The translations under genes and the position numbers were made by a program. A DNA stretch of 64,000 nt from Paralvinella palmiformis (taxonomy: Eukaryota; Annelida; Polychaeta; Terebellida; Alvinellidae): assembly GCA_025642065.1 (NCBI GenBank), contig JAODUP010000188.1, positions 141,001 through 205,000 on the forward strand. The letters run 5' to 3'. This document shows, piece after piece, positions 12,410 to 23,839 of the stretch. The stretch's first letter is position 1; every line of letters begins with the position of its first letter. The notes under the pieces are model-generated. The model had not been told where the DNA came from, made no database searches, and saw only the letters and a program-made list of their open reading frames with translations.

Positions 12410-13418
12410 CGACAAGTTCATATTCTGTTGACTCCATTACAGCTGTCAGCCGAGATTACCCACGTGACACGGATCGCCTAATCGCGGCCATCTTGTCTCC
12501 CAGGAAGACGCGTTAAAGACGATCCATCATGTTAGCAAGTGGACGACCTATTTAAGAGCCATCCAAATAAATGACACAAGCCGGCCTAATATTTACTTAG
12601 TATACACATCTGGATAACCTACCCTGGATATGATTTGATGAAGTAATAAGAACGAAAGAGGAACAGTACGGAACGAGAAAAACGATCTCTACACAAAGAG
12701 AACAAGACCCGATTTGAAACCAAACCATGTTTATCATATACAAGATAGAGAATTGTCGTATGAAGCTTATCAAGGACAGCCTTCGGGGCTGAAATGTGAT
12801 ATTCTTCTAATAAGGAGATGGCCTCAATGAAGGAACTTTTAATATTCGGAGAAGAACAAGATATTACTTGTGATAGTCATTTGCTTAATTGTATCCTGGT
12901 CCTAATATGTACGATTGAAATATTAGTAGAAGTAAAAGAAACATTATATTTTTTATTTTTTATCTATTCTGACACCGTATTAAGCCACAGCCACTGATTG
13001 GCCATAAATTGTATCCGCGGTTGTCTTCAGCACAGTCAATATTTATTCCACGAGAGAGAATGGGGGGGAGGGAGATTTATCTGCCCGTTCACATTGACGG
13101 AGGTGATTTCTCCAGAAAGAATCTGTTTTCCCATCTCGGCACAAACAACGCGCCCCGGATATGACGTGTTTTATTGTTTAATGGCGACGCGCCGAGTCCG
13201 TTCTCTCTCTTACATTATGATCAGATCGTATTTATCACCGTTGCTATCCACGTCAGCCATCTTACCGGGATCTCCCGGACACGATAACGTCGTCAACCAC
13301 TCGCCCAGACGTCTGAGAGGACTCGACATAGATATGATGACATTATAACCTATCTTCACCGCACCTCATGCTAATTACATTGATTTGTCTTCATGACAAC
13401 AATACGTCACCAGCGTGC

Positions 13419-13422
<4 letters not shown>
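10304..13422. other. No supported gene; partly CpG-rich
   Basis: 10860-11660 is rich in CpG, and short frames are open on both strands (for example 11422-11649 plus and 11380-11195 minus), but none has convincing splice sites. A (TG)n-(AG)n tract lies at 12369-12409 and CT tracts at 11697-11714 and 11826-11887. Confidence 0.4.
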
Positions 13423-13460
<38 letters not shown>

Positions 13461-13502
13461 CGCGCGCGCGTGCGCGTGCATACGTGCGTGCGTGCGTGAG
13501 TG
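13423..13502. repeat. (CT)n followed by (GCGT)-type tract
   Basis: CT run, then GTGTGCGCGCGCGTGCGCGT and GTGC units. Confidence 0.88.
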
Positions 13503-13911
13503 AGTGATTGCGTACGTAAAGGGAAAAGGGGAGGATGGAGAGAATGGCGGAGGAAGATACAAATGTTGGTGACCTTGCATCTGTTCATTAACTGCGTCAT
13601 TCTTGTTGACCGGAAAATAAAGCCGCTCCCCACAATGGCTTGACCAGCTGGGCTAACAATAGAAACAGGTGGCTTATGAAATATGTCTTGTGGTACGCCG
13701 ACCAGCTGCGTTGTTTATGATCCACTGGACACTAATGATGCGACCAGATAGAAGTGTCTTTGTGATCTGATGTGGTTAGGTTTTGGTGCAGAAATGTCTA
13801 GTAAATAGTGTGAGAGGTTTTTGTTGTTTTGACAAATAAACTTTACTAAATAAATAGAGAAATAGGGAAAAGAGGTAACTAGATAGACATACTGAAATAG
13901 ATGGATAGAAG

Positions 13912-13914
<3 letters not shown>

Positions 13915-13967
<53 letters not shown>

Positions 13968-14100
13968 GAGAGAGGGGTGAGAGAGAGATTGAGAGAGAAA
14001 GAGAGGGAGAGAAAAAAAGGGTTCCATGAGAGGGGGGTGAAGAGAGAGAGAGAAAAGAGACAGGGAGAGAAAGAAAGAGGTTCCATATGGAGAGAGAAAG

Positions 14101-14142
<42 letters not shown>

Positions 14143-14227
14143 ATGAGAAAGAGAGAGAGGGGGAGTGAAAGAGAGATTGAAAGAGAGGAAGGGGGGGTGA
14201 AAGAGAGAGTGAAAGAGAGAGGTTCCA

Positions 14228-14266
<39 letters not shown>

Positions 14267-14285
14267 GAGAGAGGTTCCATATGGA
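13915..14285. repeat. (GA)n array with four GGTTCCAT islands
   Basis: About 370 bp of GA-purine repeat. GGTTCCAT(AT)GGA occurs at about 14020, 14079, 14221 and 14273, so blocks containing the island were duplicated. All open frames here are repeat artefacts. Confidence 0.9.
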
Positions 14286-14448
14286 TGAAGTACTAAATTC
14301 AATTATTCTGGTACCACATTATCTACAATAATATTGTTGTTTGTAATTAAACCGATGGAGATAAATTATCGGAATCGGATTAACTGATGTGATGCGCAAA
14401 CACTGTCATAGTTAGACAGGTGCTAATTACCAGGATAGCATTAGTACA

Positions 14449-14462
14449 GTTGCTATGGAAAC
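14449..14462 (+). promoter_or_regulatory. X-box-like (RFX) site
   Basis: GTTGCTATGGAAAC fits the RFX consensus RYYNYY-N(1-3)-RRNRAC. It sits in an AT-rich stretch with TAATTA words and no gene nearby, so its role is unknown. Confidence 0.3.
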
Positions 14463-14649
14463 CAACTTTCAACAGGCCCCAGCCTTCAATGTTTTATTTG
14501 AGTTTTTATTGATGTTAAAACGTTCGCTTGAACTAATTACTTCTCACTCTAAAGCATCTAGAAGTTGGATATTAGAGATATTTTGAGTTAGTTTTGCTCG
14601 GTCAAGCTTCAGATCTACCATGGTGTACTTAACATGAATATTGCTTGCA

Positions 14650-14890
14650 CCGAATCAGACACACAGACAGACAGTCAGTCAGTCAGTCAGATACACATTC
14701 TACACTTAAGTGCGCGCACGCACGTACACGCACACACACACACACACACAAAACACAGAGAGAGAGAAAAGGAGTATCCGTTATCAATATTACACATATA
14801 TATACTCGCATGCGCGCAGACACGTACACTCGCATCCAATCACCCAAGCAACCACACATACACACATGCACGTACGCCCACGCAAGACAG
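14650..14890. repeat. CA-rich compound repeat
   Basis: (CAGA)/(CAGT)n, (CA)n, (GA)n, then degenerate CA/CGCA units. Confidence 0.8.
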
Positions 14891-15122
14891 TATGCAGTAT
14901 GTGTAAGGTGTAGAAATTACACTGTTCCAAGATCAGTCCTTGGATAATATGAATTGTGTAAGAGTGAGAGTCTGATTCTGGCATCAGTATCATTCAAAGA
15001 ACTGATTCTTTCAAGTACAAGTACAGATAGAGAGATACAGGTATACCCTACTAGCACTATCATACACGTGAAGATTATACAAGAAATAACCCGCATTCCT
15101 TAGCCTCTTTGATCTCAGAGAT

Positions 15123-15148
15123 ACATCTCTCTCTCTCTCTCTCTCTCT

Positions 15149-15190
<42 letters not shown>

Positions 15191-15240
15191 TGTGTGTGTG
15201 TGTGCGTGTGTGCGCGCGCGTGCATGCGTGTATGTATGCA
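15123..15240. repeat. Palindromic (CT)n-(TA)n-(GA)n followed by (TG)n
   Basis: ACATCTCT...TATATA...AGAGATGT at 15123-15193 is nearly its own reverse complement, then TG/CG alternation to 15240. Confidence 0.9.
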
Positions 15241-15241
15241 T

Positions 15242-16440
15242 GTATAAAACCCATTGTTATCTAATTATACTATCCCTTAGGCCAGCCGTCACACACGAGT
15301 CATCCAATCAGCCAGCTATTACCTTCGTATTATTATCATCATAATAATCAAGCCTATTATCGCCCAGTATGGCGTACCAGTGATAGTCACCGTAAGACCA
15401 TGCCATGACTACAGGAGACGACTAGCTCCATATGTAAAGACATAACTGTCCCGAACACACCTAGAACACTCGGGTGTTCATTAATTATGCAGCGATGTCC
15501 TGACTCGTGTGTACGCCGAAAAGATGCCTTAAATAGCCCCTTGTTTATATAGGGCACAAACATCAAGATGACCGCTATTGGTGTTACTGTTGTTGTTGTT
15601 GTTGTTGTTGTTGTGTCAAGGGGATACTCCTGAAGTTTAGGGCCAAAATGGAAACAAGCGGCCGATGGTTGCTAATGACAACTTTGCGTTGCTATTGTGT
15701 CCGTTTTATTAGTTTTCGCTATGCCATAAACACTGTCGAGCGACTACACCTTTGAGAGATATTGATAGAGCACTGTCTCCCAGCATATTGAATATATATT
15801 CCATTCCCCCATATTGTTTTCATGATTTTCAGCATTCTCCACGCACATACGCACACACGCACGCACGCACGCACGCACAGGTAGGGAGAGAGAGAGAGTG
15901 AGAGAGAAAGAGACACACACACAGACACACACTCACACACTCACACACACACACACACACACAATAATAAGATTATAATCAACACTGGCTGGTGTTTTAG
16001 CGAAGATCAACAACTAATGAATATTTAAATATTTAAACCGAACAAAACAGAACGCCAACGAACGAAATATTAAATATTGCCATCATGGGATTGATACAAT
16101 CAGCTGTCAGCGGTGATTTACCTTATCCTTAGGCTGATAGCGAGTTTAATTACGTGCCTTTCGCATCAGAGGTACTGAATCATTAACGGAAAATCCCAAG
16201 GGTCTGTGAATATTAATTCTCCCCACCATAAAGGTCAAACCGTTCAAGGTTATCCCGCCTTCATCACTAATGCAACAAGTGTACGCGCGGATTCAACATT
16301 GGACGGGATCCGGGTGAGAAGCACGGTTCAAAGCGATTGCACATTTACGCAAATATGCCGGTGTAATAGCGATCGAAACGTTTAGCTTAAATACTGCATT
16401 TTTAATCGTCCTAGAGTCAGTTAAGTTCTCAATTAATAAA
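15242..16440. other. No gene seen
   Basis: Holds (TTG)n at 15590-15614, (GCAC)n and GA/CA tracts at 15847-15962, and otherwise unique AT-rich sequence. Confidence 0.4.
15668..15682 (+). promoter_or_regulatory. X-box-like (RFX) site
   Basis: GTTGCTAATGACAAC fits the degenerate RFX consensus with a three-base spacer. No adjacent gene. Confidence 0.22.
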
Positions 16441-16630
16441 TGATGATTATCATTGATGTCTTAGGGCCACCTTTGTGTACGTGGTAGGTTAAATGGGCCG
16501 AGCGACTTCCAAATGTAATGAAGCGAAGTCAAAGATGAAACACCCATCAGATATGCCCACGCCGAGATTCGAACACGGGTGGTAGTGATATCTGGTCCAA
16601 CACGCTACCGATAGGCCACGGAGGCGTCCT
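16441..16630 (-). mobile_element. SINE family A, full copy
   Basis: Reverse-orientation copy. The body GGGCCGAGCGACTTCC...GATGAAACACCC and the head (GATTCGAACACGGG; CCACGGAGGCGTCC) are intact. Tail TGATGATTATCATTGATG. Target-site duplication not clear. Confidence 0.85.
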
Positions 16631-16639
16631 TGTGATAAG

Positions 16640-17099
16640 TTTCAGGTACAATATTACTCTTTGTATTCGACCGTTTACTATCTCAGGTAAACAGGCCCAA
16701 ACGTGACCAGGTATGACATCACATGTCGGAGCATCAGAGCCATCAAAGTACCCATTGATACCGAGCCGAGATCTCTGTACGTCAGTCGTACGAACGCCAG
16801 AAGGTAGCCGACCATTTGACATTTGTGGGCATTCTTCGGTTCGAAGAACTTGAGTCAGCCATTACTTCACGTCGGTATAGACTGTCGGGTAGAGTTTGGT
16901 ATTTAGGGCTCGGTCGGGTTGGGGATGGCCCCGGGCTCACTTATCATACGAGCTGATAGCCCAACGAGTGTTATATACACCCAAGTGGGACGAACCCAAC
17001 TAATGGCCGTATTATGGATCTCTAACTAAGCCAAACCGTATAAAGCACAGTCCATCGTAGATTATCCCGAACTTGGTTCCCGCTCATCCATTCATGTAC
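16640..17099. other. No gene seen
   Basis: Unique sequence of mixed composition. A 91-codon minus frame (16822-16547) includes a SINE and is not credible. Confidence 0.35.
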
Positions 17100-18180
17100 G
17101 CGTCCGCCATTTCCCTTCAGTGTGAACACCCCTAACTATCTAATTCGGCTTTCTATTCCCTATCCGGCATGGCAATCTGTCCCTTTATTTACCTTCCCAC
17201 CAATCCCATTCTCGGGATTTATCCAATCTACTCCCAGCTGTTACATCCGCTGTCAGCGCAATTAAGCTATTCCCTAGCCATTCTCAGTATCAACCTTTCC
17301 TCACCATTCCTACATTCCCTATTTCGTCGACATCTGTCGTTCCCATATTTGGCCTATATCAACCGCAAAAGGCATTCATTCCCTTATTTTCACATCGATC
17401 GTTGGCATTCCCACGTTCTGTGTGTTACATCATCAGCAGTCGCCATTCCCATATTTCATCTGTTCTACAAACAGATGTCATTCCCCCATTTCACCTGTTA
17501 TACCCTGCCTATATCCAGAAACCTATTTCATTTGTACCATCCCGCCATGATCAACCCTCTATTTCGTCTATTTAACCCTGCTGACGGCATTCTCCAATTT
17601 CATCTGTTCGAATCTGCCATAGCCAATAACCTAGTTCATCTGTACCGCACTGCCGTGACTAATCCACCATTTCATCTGTTCCGGTCTGCCAACGGCAATC
17701 CGCCATTTTAGCCGTTCCACTGTACCATCGCCAATCTCCGGTATGTCACATGTTCCATTCTACCATCGCCTATCCCCTGTATTTCACCTGTTTCACCCTA
17801 CCATCGCCAATCCCCTGTATTTCACCTGTTTCACCCTACCATCGCCAATTCCTTGTATTTCACCTATTCCACCCTGTCATTGCCAATCTCCTGTATTTCA
17901 CCTGTTTCACCCTACCATCGCCAATCCCCTGTATTTCACCTGTTTCACCCTACCATCGCCAATTCCTTGTATTTCACCTATTCCACCCTGTCATTGCCAA
18001 TTTCCTGTATTTCACCTGTTTCACCCTACCATCGCCAATCCCCTGTGTTTCACCTATTCCACCCTACCAACGCCAATCCCCTGTATTTCACCTGTTTCAC
18101 CAGACCAACGCCAATCCCGTGTATTTCACCTGATTCACTAGACCAACGCCAATCCCGTGTATTTCACCTGTTCGACCTGT
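17100..18180. repeat. 36-39 bp minisatellite, graded from decayed to homogeneous
   Basis: From 17743 the unit (CCCTGTATTTCACC, TGTTTCACCCTACC, ATCGCCAATC; 38 bp) repeats about eleven times with few changes. From 17170 to 17740 related but diverged units recur (CCATTTCATCTGTTCC, then a variable GCC/AAC block). Because 38 is not a multiple of three, each frame reads the same peptide words in turn. The long open frames here are a by-product of the repeat, not a gene. Confidence 0.85.
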
Positions 18181-18651
18181 TATTCACATTTTTCAGCCCC
18201 ATCATCCAGCCGACGGTGAGAGATCTACTCAACTACATATAAAGACTGTTGTTAGTTGTTCTCTAACTTCTCTCCTATCAGATAATTTACTGACAGATAA
18301 TCTCACAATACGGACTCGTTCTTTGTTTATGTTGGCTTATTGCCGACTTCGTGGTATGTGGTTTAGTATTCCCTCATTATTGCTGTAACGTCAACATCCA
18401 TACTTTGGTGGCGGAGAGGGGGGTGGGGGTGGAAGGAGGGAAGTGCGGAGGGCAGGTATTATGGAAGACTCATACGTAATAGAGTGGAGGATGTTCATCG
18501 CGAAGATTACAGGTTCATCTCTTCTCCTGCCAGGTCATGGAAATATAGGTCATTGATCAGGTGTTTGTATTATGCGGACGTCAGAGAAAACAACGCCTGA
18601 ACTTAAGGAAACGTGGTTAAACACCGTACACACTGTATAATTCATCCGTAG

Positions 18652-18706
18652 TGATGATGATGATGATGATGATGATGATAATGATGATGATGATGATGAC
18701 AATGAT
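18652..18706. repeat. (GAT)n
   Basis: Trinucleotide array with an AAT interruption. Confidence 0.9.
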
Positions 18707-18769
18707 GACGGTAATAATAAATAAATAACTAAATAAGCAAATACAATAGCGTCATATTCCCATAAACTG

Positions 18770-20310
18770 TTCGTTTTCCGATGTTAGAACATTCCGAGCG
18801 GCACAACTTGTTTTTATGACGTATTGGTCAACACCACGTGATCTGCCCGGAACCGGTCTACTGTAAATACGCTTGGCACGACCTAATTCATTGTCAACAA
18901 AATTAACGCAACCTGATTTACTGTCGGCTTGGACAAACACATCCTCATCTACCGTCGCCACGAAGCCACGGTCACGTGATCAACGGAAACGTGGCCAACG
19001 CGAAAGTCCACGCCGACGTCATAACTCGGGCAGCGTGCGACGATGGCTACTTGGCGTCCTAGTTGCGTCAATGACGTCTTTGATGACGTCGGTAATATTG
19101 CTGATGTTAAGACACACACGCACAGGGAACCGAAGGAGGCGACTGATCCGGAAAAGAAGACGGTATATCGGGATCGTTGCCGAACTACGAACGTAACCTT
19201 ATCGAACTCGTTTACAGTTGCTGGGGTCGGCGTTGACCTGACGACACTAAATCATCCGCCAAGTGCCCTCCATCGACCCACCCACCCACCCATCCACCCT
19301 CCCATCCTCACCATTAGACTCGGCAGCGACCAATATCCAGAGTAAGCCGTTTGATGACTGGATCGGCGGAACTTCTAACGGTACGGTATAAAGTGATGAC
19401 CAAAAAAACCGTGACAAATATGACGCGGCAACGAGGAGGACGCTCCACGTGGCCTAGTCTCCATCCGGATTATACGGTACGGATTGGGGAGTAGGCAAAA
19501 ATGGGAGCGATATAAATATTGGTTAATTTGATAAACAACAGTTCCGGTGGATACATAGCTCGCAATGGATCTACGGATCTGGGGGCGAAGAAAAAGCGAA
19601 AGAAAGTGTCCCGAATTCGGTCCAAGTGCAATAGATCTTAGCCATAATTCAACCAGCCTCTTATCCATGTGTCATTAAACAAATTAGTGAAATGATAAAT
19701 CACTTATGGTGGGCGGAGTACGTTACCGTCACCCCCCCCCCCACCGGCTCCACTGGGCTGTGTTATCCGGGTAACTCGCTGACTGGGATATCGGGATATA
19801 GCTTACCGGCCGCCTCGGTACTGGATCATCCTCCGGGCAAAGTGGCACGACATCGTGGGAATCCAGCGACAAGCCACGCATTCCGGCGCTCTGTCTCCAG
19901 ATTTTCCTCCTCAAGGACATGCCGACCTCGAGTTGGCGAAGTTCCGGAGAAGTCAGTCTCTTCGCCGATGTGTATCCTCCACTGGGTGCCGAGGTGTGAG
20001 CGCTATCTAACTGACGCCTTCACCGAGCCTCGGAGGAACAGTCGCGGCGAGTATGACAGTCCGTCTGGATACCTGCGGGGCGTCTTCCTATCATCGGCTT
20101 AACTCCGTATTTATGTCTCGCTTCGATAACATTCCGGGTGTAATATTCCGAACATTTCAAGGTAAAGGCGCTCACCTGAGCCGGTCTTTATTAGTGATCG
20201 ATCCTCGCCATTACATTACTCATCTCACGGATGCATCTCGGCTCGGCTGAGCTGGTTAGAAACCTGGACAAAGACGAAATACGATTGGCCGCGCGGCATT
20301 CTGTAACAGG
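18770..20310. other. CpG-dense block without a supported gene
   Basis: Many CpG, CGACG and CACGTG words. Between 19800 and 20100 all three plus frames are open for 60 codons or more, so openness is not evidence of coding. CTGTCTCCAG (about 19900) followed by GCCGAG|GTGTGAG is a possible small exon, but the frame cannot be chosen. Confidence 0.4.
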
Positions 20311-20508
20311 CCGGACCGTAACAACGAGAACATCATCACAGCCAGCATCCAGCGGACGATAGCGGCAACAACATCAGTGGGCACGTACAGCCACGATGTG
20401 GGAGTTTCTTAGTTATCTACCTACCGACTCCCGGCAGCAGCAGCGGGCTCTTCCCTAACAGTTAGAAGCCTTGACTCGTACAGGCCACACACACGGCTGT
20501 CTTGCTAA

Positions 20509-20512
<4 letters not shown>

Positions 20513-20556
<44 letters not shown>
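20513..20556. repeat. (CT)n
   Basis: About 22 CT units. Confidence 0.93.
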
Positions 20557-20557
<1 letters not shown>

Positions 20558-21564
20558 CCCCACATGCCCGGAATTACACCAATCGGAGGCTCTTTCTGAC
20601 AGTTCTAACTGACGACAACAACCATTACCGATCTTCCAACTATTGCTCCCCGTCCGTCTTCTCTTCCCATCCACTTTCTTCTTACCGGATTCTCTCTAAC
20701 ACCTAGAATCGACATCGTCGTCCCTGTGATCAATCAGGATCACCAGAACACGGACAGTAAATGTAAATATCATTAAAATGGTCAATCGTCGACCTCTAAA
20801 GAGATCCTCGTATCCCGGAGAAAAACATGAGTTGATAAGTTACCAATTTAAATTATTTATTACAAACAAACAAGTACAAACGCACACGCAGATTATTGAT
20901 TAAAAAAAGGTAGGATACTGTGCCTTCGCAAAATGAGGAATCAGGTAAGTGAAGCCATTTCGTTGTTTAAAATCCTAAAATAACTTTAATTAGGCTAATG
21001 TTCCCGGCGTTTACCAATCATACCGTGAGCTAAGATCCAGGATGAGGTGACGACCAATGAGGAGGCGACGCAGAAGAACGTACCATCAGGAAAATCACAC
21101 TATCCAGAGATCTGTACGCTATCTATGTCATTCGCAGCAGCTGTACATACATAATAATTATAGCAATTACAAAACTTCTATTGCATCAATATCACCGAAA
21201 AGAATCGAGCTCAGTGGCGCACCTAGTGGAGGGGTTGGGCAAACTCATAGTCCGGGTACGATGCAAAGTTCATCAACAATGATCAGATGGCACGGAAATT
21301 TAGGAAGGATAAGCGAGTCTGAAAAGGCGAGTTTTCAAATGGTGACGGATAGAAACTATGCTATTTGATGACTTAACACGTTCAGAGAGTAAATTCCAAA
21401 GAGTAGGGACAGCAACTGAAAATTAATGATTTTACTGAGAAACCTTCGCTGTGTAAGGCTGGTGGTACTCGTACAAAAAAACTTGCATTTCTACCACCAG
21501 TCGGAAATTAATTTATATCATCAGCCGTAAATAGACGTTTTGTGTTTGTTGTTTAGGAACGAAC
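20557..21564. other. No gene seen
   Basis: Unique AT-moderate sequence. A 103-codon plus frame at 21057-21368 has no splice support or recognisable motif. Confidence 0.35.
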
Positions 21565-21635
21565 CGACGTCAAAGATGAAACACCCTTCGGATATATACC
21601 GGCTGGGGTTTAAACTCAGATACTAGTGGAGCCAG
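21565..21635 (-). mobile_element. SINE family A fragment
   Basis: Only the middle survives: GACGTCAAAGATGAAACACC followed by a decayed head with GGTTTAAACTCAGATACTAG. Both ends of the element are missing. Confidence 0.6.
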
Positions 21636-21899
21636 TAAACACCTCAACAGACACGAAGAACGGTATGAGCCGTATGTCGGTCACTAAAAGCAATTAGTTC
21701 GATGCCTCAAGCGATGCAACTCATCTGCTACTTCGGCCATATCTCTAGACCGGAAGGTCATCCATATTGGCAGGATGCTCCTAGACAAGGCGACACCTAG
21801 CGTATATGCCCATGTTACTGGTATGCTATTGGAATTCGGAGCTTTGCGCCTCCCCACTCCCTCCTCCCTCCCTCCCAAACACCGATTCGTCTCCAGACA

Positions 21900-22072
21900 C
21901 CACGTGCCCGACACCCCCGGGGGCTACAGACACTGGAACCTTATCAATAGCCGCTGATTATCCCTACAAGCCGGTGACCACAAGTTTCGGTGCCGAGTAC
22001 GTGTACATATATTGGAACAGATGGCGCCAAAAAACACCAGAGTCGCCTATTGGCTACCGGCGACACGAGTAA
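21900..22072 (+). CDS. Doubtful terminal exon after a pyrimidine-rich tract
   Basis: A CT-rich tract at 21847-21870 leads to GATTCGTCTCCAG, a plausible acceptor. The frame after it reads TTCPTPPGATDTGTLSIA and continues through an aromatic-rich YVYIYWNRWRQ stretch to TAA at 22070-22072. It is too short for confidence, and no partner exon was found. Confidence 0.16.
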
Positions 22073-22263
22073 ACGCGACGAGGTGGTACACCGAGGCAGG
22101 TTGGCTATAATTACATTTGTTTCGGCTAATACAATCAAAGCGTGGCCACATTTGACGAGAAGTTGGCCATTAAGTTTGGTAAAGCTGTTGATCTGATTGA
22201 AGAAAAGCCTCACTGGATGAGGACACAGTCGCCGTATGGGATATAGATTGTCACTTATGGATG

Positions 22264-22266
<3 letters not shown>

Positions 22267-22294
<28 letters not shown>
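22267..22294. repeat. (AT)n
   Basis: About 14 AT units. Confidence 0.92.
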
Positions 22295-22297
<3 letters not shown>

Positions 22298-22422
22298 AAT
22301 GGATCATTGGTTTATGAGATGTCCTGGTACTTAGTGGAACAGACTAAGATGCTCCCAACTGTCAAAACATTATCGTCCAGCAATTGGGCTAGAGTCTATA
22401 CACTGACACGTGATGATTAAAG

Positions 22423-22426
<4 letters not shown>

Positions 22427-22454
<28 letters not shown>

Positions 22455-22630
22455 GATGTTTTACGGCAACTTTTGTCGACATGGCAGGCTAAATGGGCCA
22501 AGCCACCACCAAAGGTAATGAGGCGAAGTCAAAGATGAAACACCCTTCAGATGTGCTCAAGCCGAGATTCGAACACGGGTGGTAGTGATCTGTGATCCAA
22601 CGCGCTAACAGTTAGACCACGGAGGCGCCC
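22427..22630 (-). mobile_element. SINE family A, full copy with long (GAT)n tail and target-site duplication
   Basis: Full copy on the minus strand, with the tail expanded to about ten GAT units at its low-coordinate end. TGATGATTAAAGTGAT (22411-22426) and TGGTGACTAAAGTGAG (22631-22646) flank it. Confidence 0.88.
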
Positions 22631-22676
22631 TGGTGACTAAAGTGAGATAAACCGATAAAAATGTTGCATTCATCTG

Positions 22677-23637
22677 CACACGCACACGCACACACACACA
22701 CACACACAAACACATACAGACGCGCGGTGCAAAATACACGTCTTGTTGGTTGGTTTAAATTAAATAGAAAGCAATTCCTGGAGGAGGAGGAGGCTATGAC
22801 TACAGGAGACACTCAAACTCCTAAAACGAATTCCTTGGATGCGGCTTCCAGCTTCCTAAGGCAGACCATCTAGATTTAGATCACACGGATACACGGAGAT
22901 TTTGTTTATCATATAAGCCATCTAGATCTGGTAATTAGACGTCGATATAGTTTTGTCTCCGACATTTTATCAGTCACCTAATTACCATCTTCATAAATAA
23001 ACGTTCAACAATGTGGACGAGTTCGCGTTGTCGTAATTCCGGTCATAATTCGTTCCGGATCCTGGGCAACCGGAATCGAACGGCTCCTAAACTGGACATC
23101 CGGTTCGATTTGCCAAACAATCCGGATCCTCGAGCGTCCACAGCACCGAGGCTACGCCGGCACGTTAATCGTCTTACGTTACGTTTCATCCTCCGCTGCA
23201 AAAAGCTTCTAATTTACATATTTTACCTCGTTCCGTATCCGTCTATTATCCAACAAACACCTGGACTCGTCCGACTCCGACGGATGGTGACCGTAACGCG
23301 TTGAATGAATGTAATCTAATATCACCTCCATAATTGGGACGTGGGCAAATTATTCATAAATTGTCGCCACGTTGACAAAATAACCCAAATTGTTACCGAG
23401 CTAAATTATTACAACGCTCGAACAAACGGCTTTGTTGATAGCCAATGAGAATTGCCAATTACTGTAACAGTTTCGTGTCGGTATCAACTCTCATTTGAGT
23501 AAACCACGAGCAAGGCTTGGTAAAATGGGTGAATTGTGGTCAACAGTTTGCAGTTCCATCTCCAATGGTGTGTGCTCGTGCATGTAAGTATGTGCGCGTG
23601 TACATTTATAAACGTGTCCACGGATGTCCCCCCTCAT
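22677..23637. other. No supported gene
   Basis: A (CA)n run opens the stretch (22677-22706). 23010-23300 is CpG-rich with a 97-codon plus frame lacking splice sites or motifs. Confidence 0.35.
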
Positions 23638-23652
23638 CTATCTATCTATCTA

Positions 23653-23734
<82 letters not shown>

Positions 23735-23779
23735 TAACACACACACACACACACACATACACACACACACACACACACA

Positions 23780-23836
<57 letters not shown>
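23638..23836. repeat. Compound mirror-like microsatellite
   Basis: (TATC)n, (CT)n, (AT)n, then (CA)n, then (AT)n and (GA)n: the outer parts are reverse complements, so the array can fold back. Confidence 0.92.

Positions 23837-23839
<3 letters not shown>

Noticed and set aside
13715..14302. 195- and 150-codon minus-strand open frames
   Set aside because: They are translations of the GA array (Ser/Leu repeats) with no unique protein sequence.
17169..17711. 180-codon plus-strand open frame
   Set aside because: It is the decayed part of the 36-39 bp minisatellite. The peptide words repeat with the unit.
17743..18242. Three overlapping plus-strand frames of about 130 codons
   Set aside because: A 38-bp unit makes all three frames read the same words; this is a repeat artefact.
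20283..20320. Similarity of GGCCGCGCGGCATTCTGTAA to a segment at 31222
   Set aside because: Only about 35 bp at roughly 80 percent; too short to call a repeat family.
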